20,976 bases of DNA from Treponema sp. (GCA_031268245.1 JAIRXN010000209.1:1-20976), one strand, 5' to 3'; positions 1 to 7,456 are shown, counted from the stretch's first letter. The notes: a model not told the origin generated them from the letters alone. Translations and numbers: made by a program.

Positions 1-656
1 AAAAAAAATTCGAGGAACACGGCTGTACCTTCCATCTGGGCTGCAAGGTGATGAATACCCGGGGCGACGGCAAGGGCAACATCACGGGCCTTGAACTTGA
101 CAACGGAAAGCTGATCCCCTGCGACCTTGTGATCGTGGCGGTAGGAGTGCGTCCTGCCACAGCCTTCCTTGAAGGTTCAGGCCTTGCCGTTGAAAGGGCC
201 GTCGTAGTAAACGACAAGCTTGAAACCAACATGCCCGGTATCTATGCCGCAGGAGATGTGGCGGGCCTCTCCGGTATCTGGCCCAATGCCCAGAAGCAGG
301 GAGAGATCGCCGCCAAAAACATTTCAGGCTGGGACATTCTCTACGAAGATCGTTACGCCATGAAGAATACCGTCAACTTCTTCGGCCTCGTATCCCTCTC
401 CGTCGGCTCCATGAAAATTGAGGACGGGGATGAGGTCCTCAAGCTGGAAGACCGCAATGTCTACAAACGTCTGGTTCTCCATGACGGAGTACCGGTAGGA
501 GTGATCCTCCAGGGGGACATTGCCAACTCCGGCTTCTGGCAGCACCTGATCAAAAACAAGATCCGTATCGACAAGCTGGGAAAATCCCCCTGGAAGATAA
601 GCTATGCGGACTTCTACGACACGGAGACCAACGGAGAGTACAGGTACAAGGTTTAA
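1..656 (+). CDS. FAD-dependent pyridine nucleotide-disulphide oxidoreductase (3' part; gene begins before the window)
   Basis: The reading frame is open from base 3, so the gene enters from the left; no internal codon needs to be a start. The visible part, about 217 residues, holds the end of the NAD-binding domain, then the classical FAD-binding block LVIVAVGVRPATAFLEGSGL followed by a Met-Pro-Gly-Ile-Tyr-Ala-Ala-Gly-Asp-Val motif, where the Asp contacts the FAD ribityl chain. After it comes a C-terminal dimerisation domain of the kind found in rubredoxin and nitrite reductase-like NADH oxidoreductases. Family knowledge: such enzymes pass electrons from NAD(P)H through FAD to a small redox partner, a disulphide or oxygen. 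The N-terminal FAD motif, any active-site cysteine and the electron acceptor lie outside the view, so the substrate cannot be named. It converges with rdgB across a 44-bp gap. Confidence 0.85.
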   Translation, partial: KKFEEHGCTFHLGCKVMNTRGDGKGNITGLELDNGKLIPCDLVIVAVGVRPATAFLEGSGLAVERAVVVNDKLETNMPGIYAAGDVAGLSGIWPNAQKQGEIAAKNISGWDILYEDRYAMKNTVNFFGLVSLSVGSMKIEDGDEVLKLEDRNVYKRLVLHDGVPVGVILQGDIANSGFWQHLIKNKIRIDKLGKSPWKISYADFYDTETNGEYRYKV

Positions 657-668
657 GAATTAAGAACC

Positions 669-685
669 CATGTTACAGAAACATG
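669..685. terminator. Small hairpin between convergent genes, possible weak terminator
   Basis: CATGTT and AACATG form a perfect 6-bp stem around a 5-nt loop in the 44-bp gap between the stop codons of the oxidoreductase and rdgB. Placement between convergent genes fits a bidirectional terminator. The stem is short and AT-rich and there is no clean T-run, so intrinsic termination is not well supported. Confidence 0.3.
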
Positions 686-700
686 AATTAACCAGGGAAT

Positions 701-1369
701 TTACCGGGATGCCAGAAACCCGGCAATGGCCTTTCCCGCCCTGCCCCGGTGACTGACGGCGTTCTTTTCATCTTCCGAAAGTTCTGCAACCGTTCTGCCG
801 CAAGAGGGGATGTAGAGGATGGGATCGTAGCCAAAGCCTCCCGAGCCCCGGCCTGAGCCGATGGTATCCACAAGCTCTCCTTCAAACGTTTCCTGAGCAA
901 TAAAGAAACGCTCTTCCGAATAGTAAAGAACCATGGCGCAGACAAAGTGCGCCTTGCGGTTTTGTTTTTCCGGGGGCAGGGATTCAAGACATGCGGCAAG
1001 TTCCTCCAGCAGCAATGCGTTGCGTTCCGCCGCTTCCGGCTTCCTGCCGTCCTGGGCCCCATAGCGGGCCGAGAAGATACCGGGTCTTCCCTCAAGGGCC
1101 TCCACACAGAGACCTGAATCATCGGCAAGTACCGGTTCGCCGTCCCGGAAAGAGGACGGCTGTTTTTCCTTCAGGAGCCGGTACAGGGAACGGGCCTTGA
1201 TGAGCGCGTTTTCCATAAAGCTGGAGCCGGTTTCCGGCGGATCAAAATTGTCTATCCCGGCATCCGCAGGAACCTTGATGACAGTATCTCTGCCGCCTCC
1301 CTTTGTGCGGAATATGGCTTCCAGTTCCAGTTTCTTGTGGGTATTCCCCGATGCAAGCCAGATATTCAT
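701..1369 (-). CDS. rdgB: RdgB/HAM1-type non-canonical purine NTP pyrophosphatase
   Basis: 222 residues, slightly longer than the usual ~200. It hydrolyses dITP, XTP and ITP to the monophosphate and pyrophosphate, keeping deaminated purines out of nucleic acids (family knowledge). Visible signatures are the N-terminal SGNTHKKLELEAIF substrate loop, the central ADDSGLCVEAL block with the catalytic Asp and metal-binding acidic residues, GIFSARYG, the glycine-rich GSGGFGYDPIL nucleotide loop and the C-terminal SHRGRAGKAI. The ATG overlaps the stop of the upstream dehydrogenase gene as ATGA, and only a poor ribosome site (AAGG, 11 nt away) lies in front, so its translation is probably coupled to that gene. 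It is the last gene of the minus-strand block; a housekeeping enzyme at the end of a sugar operon is odd but such placements occur. Confidence 0.95.
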   Translation of the reverse strand: MNIWLASGNTHKKLELEAIFRTKGGGRDTVIKVPADAGIDNFDPPETGSSFMENALIKARSLYRLLKEKQPSSFRDGEPVLADDSGLCVEALEGRPGIFSARYGAQDGRKPEAAERNALLLEELAACLESLPPEKQNRKAHFVCAMVLYYSEERFFIAQETFEGELVDTIGSGRGSGGFGYDPILYIPSCGRTVAELSEDEKNAVSHRGRAGKAIAGFLASR

Positions 1370-2889
1370 GGGTTACAGTGCCTTTTCAATGTTGCCGCCA
1401 CGGCTCCGGGCCCTGCCATGAACTCTTCAAAGAAAGTCTCCGTCTTTTTTCCGAGCCCTGCCTCGTAGAGATTCACCGCAAAAAAACGTTTATCCTCCAG
1501 TATGGGACGGATTCTTGAAGCAAAGGGCCCTTTCTGTCCGGGCTTGAGGCCCTCCAGCCTGTGCGAAAGTTCATCAAGGCAGGGATCGGGACTGGGGTTA
1601 AACATGTTTCCCTCGTCATCAATCCCCAGAAGGTAACGGAGCCATGCCGCCAGAACCAGGGGAATGCCCGTCAGCGTCTCCGTATCCATTTTCTTTGCCC
1701 CGTATGCCTTGATCGTTTCCCCGAAACGGATGGGGATCTTCTGGGAAGAATCCGCCGCAATCCGCTGAGGCGTATCGGGAATAAAGGGATTTGGAAGACG
1801 GCGTTCCACAACTTCGTCAATAAATGTTCCGGGAGAAATGATGCCCGGATCGTTTGCCGCAGGAAGCCCTTCATCATAGCCTATCTTTTTGATGAGCCGC
1901 ACCAGATCCGGGTTTTTCATTTCATCGCTTATCCGTTTATAACCCAAAAGACAGCCGAAGACGGCAAGGGCGGTATGGAGGGGGTTAAGGCAGGTACATA
2001 CCTTCATTTTTTCAACTTTGTCAACAGTATCTCTGCTGCAGAAGTATACTCCCGCTTCTTCAAGAGGAGGCCGCCCCGCAGGAAAACTGTCTTCGATCAC
2101 CAGGTACCCGGTTTCTTCGGCATTGACAAAGGGGGAGGCAAGACTTCCCCTTGCGGTAAGGGAAGGAACGGTATCTTCAAGCCCTGCTTCCTGCAGCATG
2201 ACGCGAACGCCTTCATCCGCACGGGGAGTAATCTTGTCGATCATTGTCCAGGGAAACGAAACATTCCGGGGATCCTGTATCCACCGGAGGAAACCCTTTT
2301 CAAAAACCTCCGCCCGGTTTTCCAGACCCGAGAGGAGCCTGTCTCCGTTGTGAGAACAGTTATCCATGCTGACCATGGCTATGGAGAAGGCGCCCGCCCT
2401 GTAACGTTCATGCAGCAGTTCCGCTGCCAGGGACATATAGGGGACCGAGGAGTAGGTTTTTTCGGTAATGGTAAAACTTGCCATCTTAAGGCTGGGGGAA
2501 CGGAAAATCTCCTTCATCCGTTCCAGGTGTTCCCGCCTGTCGAGCCGCAGAGCTTCTGCAACGGAGGCGATTACCCGTTTTTCGATACTACCATCCGCCT
2601 TCAGGGTAACCGCAACAGAAAGATTGTCATGGGCGTCATACACCCTGTCGATCATGTCGCCATCGTAACCTGCGGCAACAGTGATACCGGTCTTCATGAG
2701 TCCTGAATCCAGAAGTTTCTGGGCCAAGACGGCGGGAAAAGCCCGGAATAAATTCCCTCCGCCAAAATGCACCCATTGAGGAGCGGATCGGGAAATCCGG
2801 ATCATCTCTTCCCTGTCAAAGCGGGGCAGTATGAATCCCGCCTTTTCCCATGCGCTGCTGTTTTTTAGTTCACAAGCATTCAGATGCAT
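1366..2889 (-). CDS. Mannitol dehydrogenase family (polyol/hexuronate) NAD-dependent oxidoreductase
   Basis: 507 residues, in the normal range for the long-chain mannitol dehydrogenase family, which includes mannitol 2-dehydrogenase, fructuronate reductase (UxuB) and tagaturonate reductase. The N-terminal Rossmann part shows VHFGGGNLFRAF, the nucleotide-binding signature. The C-terminal part has the active-site region MKVCTCLNPLHTALAVFG, with the Lys, Asn and His expected for this zinc-independent family; here the Lys-Asn spacing has one residue more than in the UxuB pattern I remember, so the exact substrate stays open. It likely interconverts a keto sugar (acid) and a polyol (aldonate) in the cytoplasm. 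It lies 27 bp behind the GalK-like gene. A purine-rich GGGAGGG at 2908-2914 is 18 nt from the ATG, unusually far, separated by an A6T5 tract. No better start lies inside. Confidence 0.85.
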   Translation of the reverse strand: MHLNACELKNSSAWEKAGFILPRFDREEMIRISRSAPQWVHFGGGNLFRAFPAVLAQKLLDSGLMKTGITVAAGYDGDMIDRVYDAHDNLSVAVTLKADGSIEKRVIASVAEALRLDRREHLERMKEIFRSPSLKMASFTITEKTYSSVPYMSLAAELLHERYRAGAFSIAMVSMDNCSHNGDRLLSGLENRAEVFEKGFLRWIQDPRNVSFPWTMIDKITPRADEGVRVMLQEAGLEDTVPSLTARGSLASPFVNAEETGYLVIEDSFPAGRPPLEEAGVYFCSRDTVDKVEKMKVCTCLNPLHTALAVFGCLLGYKRISDEMKNPDLVRLIKKIGYDEGLPAANDPGIISPGTFIDEVVERRLPNPFIPDTPQRIAADSSQKIPIRFGETIKAYGAKKMDTETLTGIPLVLAAWLRYLLGIDDEGNMFNPSPDPCLDELSHRLEGLKPGQKGPFASRIRPILEDKRFFAVNLYEAGLGKKTETFFEEFMAGPGAVAATLKRHCNP

Positions 2890-2916
2890 GACGATTAAAA
2901 ATTTTTTCCCTCCCGG

Positions 2917-4257
2917 TCAGGCCCCGATCTCAGTAACCCCGCAGGGACGGATCGACATAACGAAGACTGCCTTTTTGTTCTCCTTGTTCGGCATGGAACG
3001 GTTTATCCACTCTTCATACGCGGAAACCTCTTCTTCGGGGAGGAATGCCTGTATAACGCCCGCAAAGCCGCCTCCGTGAACCCGGCAGGCAGCCCTGGGG
3101 CCCTGGGGCCCGGTATCAAGACCTCTCTTGTGGATGAAGATCTCCGTTAGGGCAAGACCGATGGAAACACCCTGTTCGACGGGGTGGCCGGAGGGAACAT
3201 AAATGTTCTGCAGCCATTTCCACGACGAATTCCCCGATTCGGTGATATGCTTAAGGAATAGGGGAAAATTGTTTGATTTGAGCGCTGCGATTTCCTCATC
3301 TACACGGCTGTTTTCCCCTTCAAAGTGGAAGGCCCGCAGTACCGCCCGGTCGCCGCAGGCGGCGCGGATTTCGGGGAGTTTTCCGGCAATTTCTTCGACG
3401 CCGATGCCCCGGAGCACCTCCCTGCCGAAAAACCGGGCCACCTGCTTCATCTCCGAAGGGATCGCCGAGTATTCGTCGGAAAGATTGGCGTGGTTTCCCC
3501 CTGTGTTTACCAGTATGACACGGTACTTTTTTGCCGCAAAATCAAAGGGAATTTTCTCCACCACCGGGGAGGAGGGATCCTCAAAATCCATGGCAACAAG
3601 ACCGCCCGCCGCACAGGCCATCTGATCCAGGAGCCCCGACGCCTTGCCCCAATAGACATTCTCCGCAAACTGGCCTGCGGCGGCCATCTTCTCTATGGGG
3701 ATCTTTCCGTCATTGTAGAACCGGTTGAGAATATACGCTATGATCATTTCAAAGGAGGCGGAGGAACTTACTCCCGATGCGGGGATCACATGGCTTGTGA
3801 AGGAAGCTGAAAAGCCGCCGGTTTCGAAACCGTTTTTTTTGAAGCCTGCGCAGATCCCCCGGATCAGCGCCCTGGAGCCTTTCTGCGGCCCCACATGATT
3901 CCCGTTCCCCAGATCCGAGAGATCTACTTCGTAATCCTCGTTATAGGTAGAATCGTTGACATGAATTTTGTTGTCTGCAGAAGGGGCCGCCGCTCCTATA
4001 CAGTCAAGCTGAATGCTGGCCGCAAGAACCGTGCCGTGGTTGTGATCCGTGTGGTTGCCGCCAATCTCGCTCCGGCCGGGTGAACTAAAGAGCCGCACTC
4101 CCTCCGGGCTGCCGAAACGTTTTGTAAAACCGTCGAGAAGATCGCAATACCGTTTTTTCTGCGTCTCATAGACAGTAACACTGTCGCCGTAAAGCTCTCC
4201 AAAGAGTTTTTTGATTTTTTCGCTTTCCAGCATTTTTACTAATTCGGCAGCATTCAT
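2917..4257 (-). CDS. galK: Galactokinase-like GHMP sugar kinase
   Basis: 446 residues from the ATG at 4257. GHMP kinases of this branch phosphorylate the anomeric hydroxyl of galactose or a related sugar with ATP. Motif 1 is GRSEIGGNHTDHNHG (about residues 61-75), against GRxNLIGEHTDYNxG in classical GalK, so the conserved Glu is Asn. Motif 2, the ATP loop, is SGVSSSASFE (161-170). GLLDQMACAAGG (208-219) carries the catalytic Asp. Motif 3 is VHGGGFAGVIQAF near the C-terminus. There are about 25 residues more than usual before motif 1. I chose the ATG at 4257 because GAGG sits 8 nt upstream and the gap to the epimerase stop is 10 nt; a start at 4299 would overlap the epimerase by 32 bp. Kinase identity is certain; galactose as substrate is an inference from the neighbouring epimerase. 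Confidence 0.85.
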   Translation of the reverse strand: MNAAELVKMLESEKIKKLFGELYGDSVTVYETQKKRYCDLLDGFTKRFGSPEGVRLFSSPGRSEIGGNHTDHNHGTVLAASIQLDCIGAAAPSADNKIHVNDSTYNEDYEVDLSDLGNGNHVGPQKGSRALIRGICAGFKKNGFETGGFSASFTSHVIPASGVSSSASFEMIIAYILNRFYNDGKIPIEKMAAAGQFAENVYWGKASGLLDQMACAAGGLVAMDFEDPSSPVVEKIPFDFAAKKYRVILVNTGGNHANLSDEYSAIPSEMKQVARFFGREVLRGIGVEEIAGKLPEIRAACGDRAVLRAFHFEGENSRVDEEIAALKSNNFPLFLKHITESGNSSWKWLQNIYVPSGHPVEQGVSIGLALTEIFIHKRGLDTGPQGPRAACRVHGGGFAGVIQAFLPEEEVSAYEEWINRSMPNKENKKAVFVMSIRPCGVTEIGA

Positions 4258-4267
4258 GGTATCCGCC

Positions 4268-5233
4268 TCAATTCTTGTAGATTTCCCAGCTGGTTCCAAT
4301 TAAAGTTTCCAGGCTTGAGTATTGGGCCTTCCAGCCCAGGGTTTCCAGAGCATAGGCTGCGCCGGCAGTAAGTTTTGCCGGATCGCCGGGTCTTCTCTCC
4401 GTGATCTTTACGGGGATGGGTTTTCCCGTTACCTTGCGTGCGCATTCTATTACTTCCAGCACCGAAGAACCGGTTTCGCTTCCCAGGTTGACAATAAGGC
4501 TTTTACCCTTGCCCGATATGTAATCCAGCGCGGCCGCATGGGCGATTGCCAAATCGGAAACATGGATATAGTCCCGGATGCAGGTACCGTCGGGGGTAGG
4601 GTAGTCCTTCCCAAAAACCTGTACCTCCTTGCGGATCCCCGCGGCAGCTTCCATGATGATGGGAATAAGGTTTGCGGGGTTCAGTTCTTTTCCCTTGATG
4701 CGGCCTTTTACATCATAGCCTGCCGCATTGAAATAACGGAGACTGGCAAAATGTATGCCTTTTAGTTTTCCGTACCATTCAAGAAAGAGTTCTATTTCCC
4801 GTTTGGTAAAACCATAGTAGTTCTCGGGTTTCGTGGGGTGTTTTTCATCAATGGGAAGATACTCGGGTTCTCCATAGACGGCGGCGCTGGAAGAAAACAC
4901 AAAATTCTTTATCCCGGTTTCGCAGGCCGCATTGAGGATATTAACAGTACCATTGATGTTCCGCAGCGAATACTTTTCCGGGTTTATCATTGATTCCCCC
5001 GCCGCCTTGCATGCGGCCAACAGTATCAGTGCATCGTAACCCTCTTTCATGGCCCTGACCAATTGGGTATAGTCCATGATATCCCCGTGGACAAAGGCCG
5101 CCTCGTGGAAAAGGTTTTCCCGCAGCCCGGAAGAAAGGTTGTCGAATACCGTTACCTTGTGCCCCCTGTCCAGAAGCTCCCGTGTAACATGGCTCCCTAT
5201 ATAGCCCGCCCCGCCTATCGCTAAAATTTTCAC
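4268..5233 (-). CDS. galE: UDP-glucose 4-epimerase (extended SDR family)
   Basis: 321 residues, typical length for GalE, which interconverts UDP-galactose and UDP-glucose with tightly bound NAD. Seen: the N-terminal Rossmann motif GGAGYIGSH (residues 7-15), an acidic residue after strand 2 (VFDNLSSG), AACKAAGES, the catalytic Ser region SSSAAVYG (114-121), and Tyr140/Lys144 in YYGFTKRE. The region RYFNAAG and a C-terminal YALETLGWKA are also GalE-like. The start is GTG at 5233, fixed by a perfect AAGGAGG five bases upstream (5239-5245); the GTG gives MKILAIGGAGYIG, exactly the expected N-terminus. It sits 24 bp behind the nucleotidyltransferase and 10 bp ahead of the kinase, forming one transcription unit with them. 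Other UDP-sugar 4-epimerases of the same family are possible. Confidence 0.92.
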   Translation of the reverse strand: MKILAIGGAGYIGSHVTRELLDRGHKVTVFDNLSSGLRENLFHEAAFVHGDIMDYTQLVRAMKEGYDALILLAACKAAGESMINPEKYSLRNINGTVNILNAACETGIKNFVFSSSAAVYGEPEYLPIDEKHPTKPENYYGFTKREIELFLEWYGKLKGIHFASLRYFNAAGYDVKGRIKGKELNPANLIPIIMEAAAGIRKEVQVFGKDYPTPDGTCIRDYIHVSDLAIAHAAALDYISGKGKSLIVNLGSETGSSVLEVIECARKVTGKPIPVKITERRPGDPAKLTAGAAYALETLGWKAQYSSLETLIGTSWEIYKN

Positions 5234-5238
5234 CTCTG

Positions 5239-5245
5239 CCTCCTT
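5239..5245 (-). promoter_or_regulatory. Shine-Dalgarno site that fixes the GTG start of galE
   Basis: AAGGAGG on the minus strand with a 5-nt spacer to GTG at 5233. It is the best ribosome site in the gal segment and decides for the GTG start. Confidence 0.85.
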
Positions 5246-5257
5246 GTTTATGCCGTA

Positions 5258-6166
5258 TCAGCTCCAGAGTTTTTCAGGATACACAGCCGCCGCAGTAAGT
5301 TCCGCAATGCGTTTCCGGGCCGTTTCCCGGTCTTCCCTGTAGGTGACGCCGAACCACTCGCTGTCCGCCTCAAGGCTTTTTATGTTCAGTTTTCCTGTCT
5401 TTACAAGCCAGTCCGCCCAGAGAGGAACGTAGCATTCGCTTTTCAGTTCCCCGCCTTCACGTTTCAGGAAATCTTCAAAATAGGAATGAAGACCGGGGAA
5501 GACTGAATCGGGGAAACCCCAGAAGTTCATGGAGGCCGGAGCATCCGGAGCAAGGGGCCGTTTCTTCCCGTCATTCTCCGTATTGAAGATCCGCCCGTCC
5601 TGTTTTTCGATTAATTTGAGTTCTTCAACCTGCTCAAGGCGGCCGTTTTTTATCACGCAAATTCCCCTGGTAACGGTACCGCGCGGACTCAGCGTCTGTT
5701 CCAGCCTGAAAGGAACAATAGCTCCCTCCTGCGGGGAGGACCTGAGGAATTTTCCCAATACCGCATAGGCCTCCCGGCCGTAAAAGTCATCGGCATTCAC
5801 CACGGCAAAAGGCGCGTCTATGCACTTTTCCGCGCAGAGCAGGGCATGAGATGTTCCCCACGGTTTACTACGGCCGTTCTTTTTCGCTTCGGCAAGAATC
5901 TCTGCGGGAATAAGGCTGTCCAATTCCTGAAAAGCCAGGGCATAATCAACCTTTCCTTCCATCCGGGAAAGCACCACTTCCCTGAAATCCGCCTCTATGT
6001 CATGACGGATAATGAACACCACTTTGGCGAAACCTGAGCGGAGGGCATCATACACCGAATAGTCCAGGAGCACTTCTCCTGTCTTGCCAATCCGGTCAAT
6101 CTGTTTGAGTCCGCCGTAGCGGCTCCCCATCCCGGCTGCCATTACCACCAGAATCGGTTCTTTCAT
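5258..6166 (-). CDS. Sugar-1-phosphate nucleotidyltransferase, candidate UDP-sugar pyrophosphorylase
   Basis: 302 residues. The N-terminus shows the nucleotidyltransferase signature: a hydrophobic strand followed by AAGMGSRYGGLKQID (residues 10-24), matching the G-x-G-(S/T)-R...K pyrophosphorylase loop. WGTSHALLCAE (103-113) is the base-binding region and NADDFYG (124-130) supplies the metal-binding Asp. It is neither GalU nor RmlA by these motifs, but belongs to a GalU/RmlA-like family usually annotated only as nucleotidyltransferase. The ATG at 6166 has AAGGAG seven bases upstream and yields the canonical N-terminus; the frame continues to 6442 but that extension overlaps lacI and has no homologous look. 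Immediately followed by galE and the galK-like gene, with no galT in the window, it is the obvious candidate to activate the kinase product as a UDP-sugar (inference). Confidence 0.85.
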   Translation of the reverse strand: MKEPILVVMAAGMGSRYGGLKQIDRIGKTGEVLLDYSVYDALRSGFAKVVFIIRHDIEADFREVVLSRMEGKVDYALAFQELDSLIPAEILAEAKKNGRSKPWGTSHALLCAEKCIDAPFAVVNADDFYGREAYAVLGKFLRSSPQEGAIVPFRLEQTLSPRGTVTRGICVIKNGRLEQVEELKLIEKQDGRIFNTENDGKKRPLAPDAPASMNFWGFPDSVFPGLHSYFEDFLKREGGELKSECYVPLWADWLVKTGKLNIKSLEADSEWFGVTYREDRETARKRIAELTAAAVYPEKLWS

Positions 6167-6216
6167 TCCTGATCTCCTTGTCTCCCGCGGCCCCGGAGGG
6201 ACGCATCTATCTTTAT

Positions 6217-6246
6217 ATAATGGACTAAATACCATCATATTGTAAA
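6217..6246 (-). promoter_or_regulatory. Possible internal promoter for the nucleotidyltransferase-galE-galK segment
   Basis: On the minus strand TTTACA (6246-6241) and CATTAT (6222-6217) are separated by 18 bp in the 113-bp gap between lacI and the nucleotidyltransferase gene, in an AT-rich patch that stands out from the coding DNA. The -10 match is only 4 of 6. The segment could instead be transcribed from the lacI promoter. Confidence 0.35.
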
Positions 6247-6269
6247 TGCACACTGCGTATGCACACTGC
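6246..6269. repeat. Tandem direct repeat upstream of the gal segment
   Basis: ATGCACACTGC occurs at 6246-6256 and again at 6259-6269, exact 11-bp copies with a 2-bp spacer (13-bp period). They lie at and just upstream of the possible -35 box, in the gap between lacI and the nucleotidyltransferase gene. The position suits a regulator-binding site, but no regulator can be named. Confidence 0.6.
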
Positions 6270-6279
6270 AATAGCCTTT

Positions 6280-7401
6280 TCAGCAGGAACCGCGGTAGTT
6301 TATTCTTGCGGGAAGCCGGAAGGACTCGTAAGGCAGATCCCTTTCCCGAAAACGCGCAAGCAGCCTTTCGGCGGCCAGCGCCCCCATACTTTCCCCCGGC
6401 TGCACTACCGATGTAAGCGGAGGACTCACCATGGACATCCACAGGTCATCATCAAAGGTAATCAGAGCCAGATCTTCCGGCATGCGGAGCCCCGCATCAT
6501 TCACACGGCTCACCGCTCCGACAGCAGCAAAACTGTTACCGCAGATGAGAGCTTCTATATTTTTTTCCAGAAGTTCTCCGGTGATCCGGTATGCCTCTCC
6601 GTGCCGGAGGGAGGCCCTGGTATAGCTGGCGCCGGGAACCGCCTGTACCAGCGAAGGATCAAGACACAAGCCCGCCGTTTTGAAAGCCTCTTCAAAACCT
6701 TCAATCCGTTCCCGTATCGTAGAGTCTATGCTTTCCTCACCGTAATGGTAGGTAACAAAGGCGATCTTTTTATGTCCCTTTTTAATCAGACTCTCCGCAG
6801 CCTCAAAACCGGCCTTCCTGTTGTCCAGAAGAACACAGTCCGCTTCATAGTTTTCGGGCCGCCGATCCACAAAAACAAGGGGGAAATTTTCGCCCGGCAT
6901 GTCCTTGAGAAAGTCGTAACCCGTAATGGTCGGTGCAATGATGATGCCGTCCACACCCCGGAACAGCAGGGATTCGATATTCTGTATCTCTCTCTGTTTT
7001 GAATCCTTGGAATCCATGATAAAAAGCTGGTAGCCGGGGGAAAGCTCCATCCCGTCCAGGGTTTTCTCGATTCCCGCGGCCATATCGGTATAGAAGAAGC
7101 AGTCGAGGTTTGAAACCACATAGCCTATCAGCCGGGATTCCCCGGAACGGAGATTGCGGGCAACGGGATTGGCCCGGTACCTGAGTTCCCTGACAGCCTT
7201 TTCCACCCGTGTAATAGTCCCGCTTGAAACAAAACGTGTTTTGTTGAGTACATGGGACACTGTCGCAATAGAAACCCCCGCGGCGGCGGCTACATCCTTT
7301 ACCGTGGGCAGCCTGCGTAAGGAAGCCGGCTGTAGTTGAACCCCTTGCGCGGCATCTAAAGAGCCTCCGGCAGCTTGTGTAGGCGTCCCTTTTGGTTCCA
7401 T
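6280..7401 (-). CDS. LacI/GalR-family transcriptional repressor of the sugar regulon
   Basis: 373 residues. The DNA-binding headpiece is TVKDVAAAAGVSIATVSHVL (about residues 33-52), followed by the hinge region LRYRANPVARNLRSG and a periplasmic-binding-protein-like effector domain beginning IGYVVSNLD. In most family members the helix-turn-helix starts within the first few residues; here about 31 residues precede it, and the ATG at 7401 is the only usable ATG, GTG or TTG start in frame. No Shine-Dalgarno sequence precedes it, and the promoter's -10 box ends 7 bases before the ATG, so the mRNA is probably leaderless. The palindrome at its -35 box and the identical copy before the alcohol dehydrogenase gene are its likely operators. 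It lies between the transporter genes and the metabolic genes, so the effector is probably the imported sugar or a metabolite of it. Confidence 0.93.
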   Translation of the reverse strand: MEPKGTPTQAAGGSLDAAQGVQLQPASLRRLPTVKDVAAAAGVSIATVSHVLNKTRFVSSGTITRVEKAVRELRYRANPVARNLRSGESRLIGYVVSNLDCFFYTDMAAGIEKTLDGMELSPGYQLFIMDSKDSKQREIQNIESLLFRGVDGIIIAPTITGYDFLKDMPGENFPLVFVDRRPENYEADCVLLDNRKAGFEAAESLIKKGHKKIAFVTYHYGEESIDSTIRERIEGFEEAFKTAGLCLDPSLVQAVPGASYTRASLRHGEAYRITGELLEKNIEALICGNSFAAVGAVSRVNDAGLRMPEDLALITFDDDLWMSMVSPPLTSVVQPGESMGALAAERLLARFRERDLPYESFRLPARINYRGSC

Positions 7402-7408
7402 GAATTTC

Positions 7409-7438
7409 AGGATAGCACAGCGGGGAAAGCATTGTCAA
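7409..7438 (-). promoter_or_regulatory. Promoter of the lacI-type gene
   Basis: On the minus strand a perfect -35 TTGACA (7438-7433) and a -10 TATCCT (7414-7409) are 18 bp apart. The -10 box ends 7 bases before the ATG at 7401, placing the predicted transcription start on or next to the start codon. The palindromic operator overlaps the first two bases of the -35 box. Confidence 0.7.
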
Positions 7439-7456
7439 ACGTTTACGTAAACGTTT
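7437..7456. promoter_or_regulatory. LacI-family operator at the lacI promoter
   Basis: Perfect 20-bp palindrome AAACGTTTACGTAAACGTTT with a central CpG, the layout typical of LacI/GalR operators. It begins one base after the permease stop codon (minus-strand direction) and ends on the -35 box of the lacI promoter, so it suits both autorepression and a roadblock to read-through from the transporter genes. Confidence 0.88.

Noticed and set aside
1561..2706. Open frame of about 380 codons on the + strand opposite the mannitol-dehydrogenase-family gene
   Set aside because: Antisense shadow of a well-recognised gene; no domain seen.
6167..6442. 92-residue N-terminal extension of the nucleotidyltransferase
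   Set aside because: It overlaps lacI, has no family likeness, and the internal ATG at 6166 has a strong ribosome site and gives the expected N-terminus.
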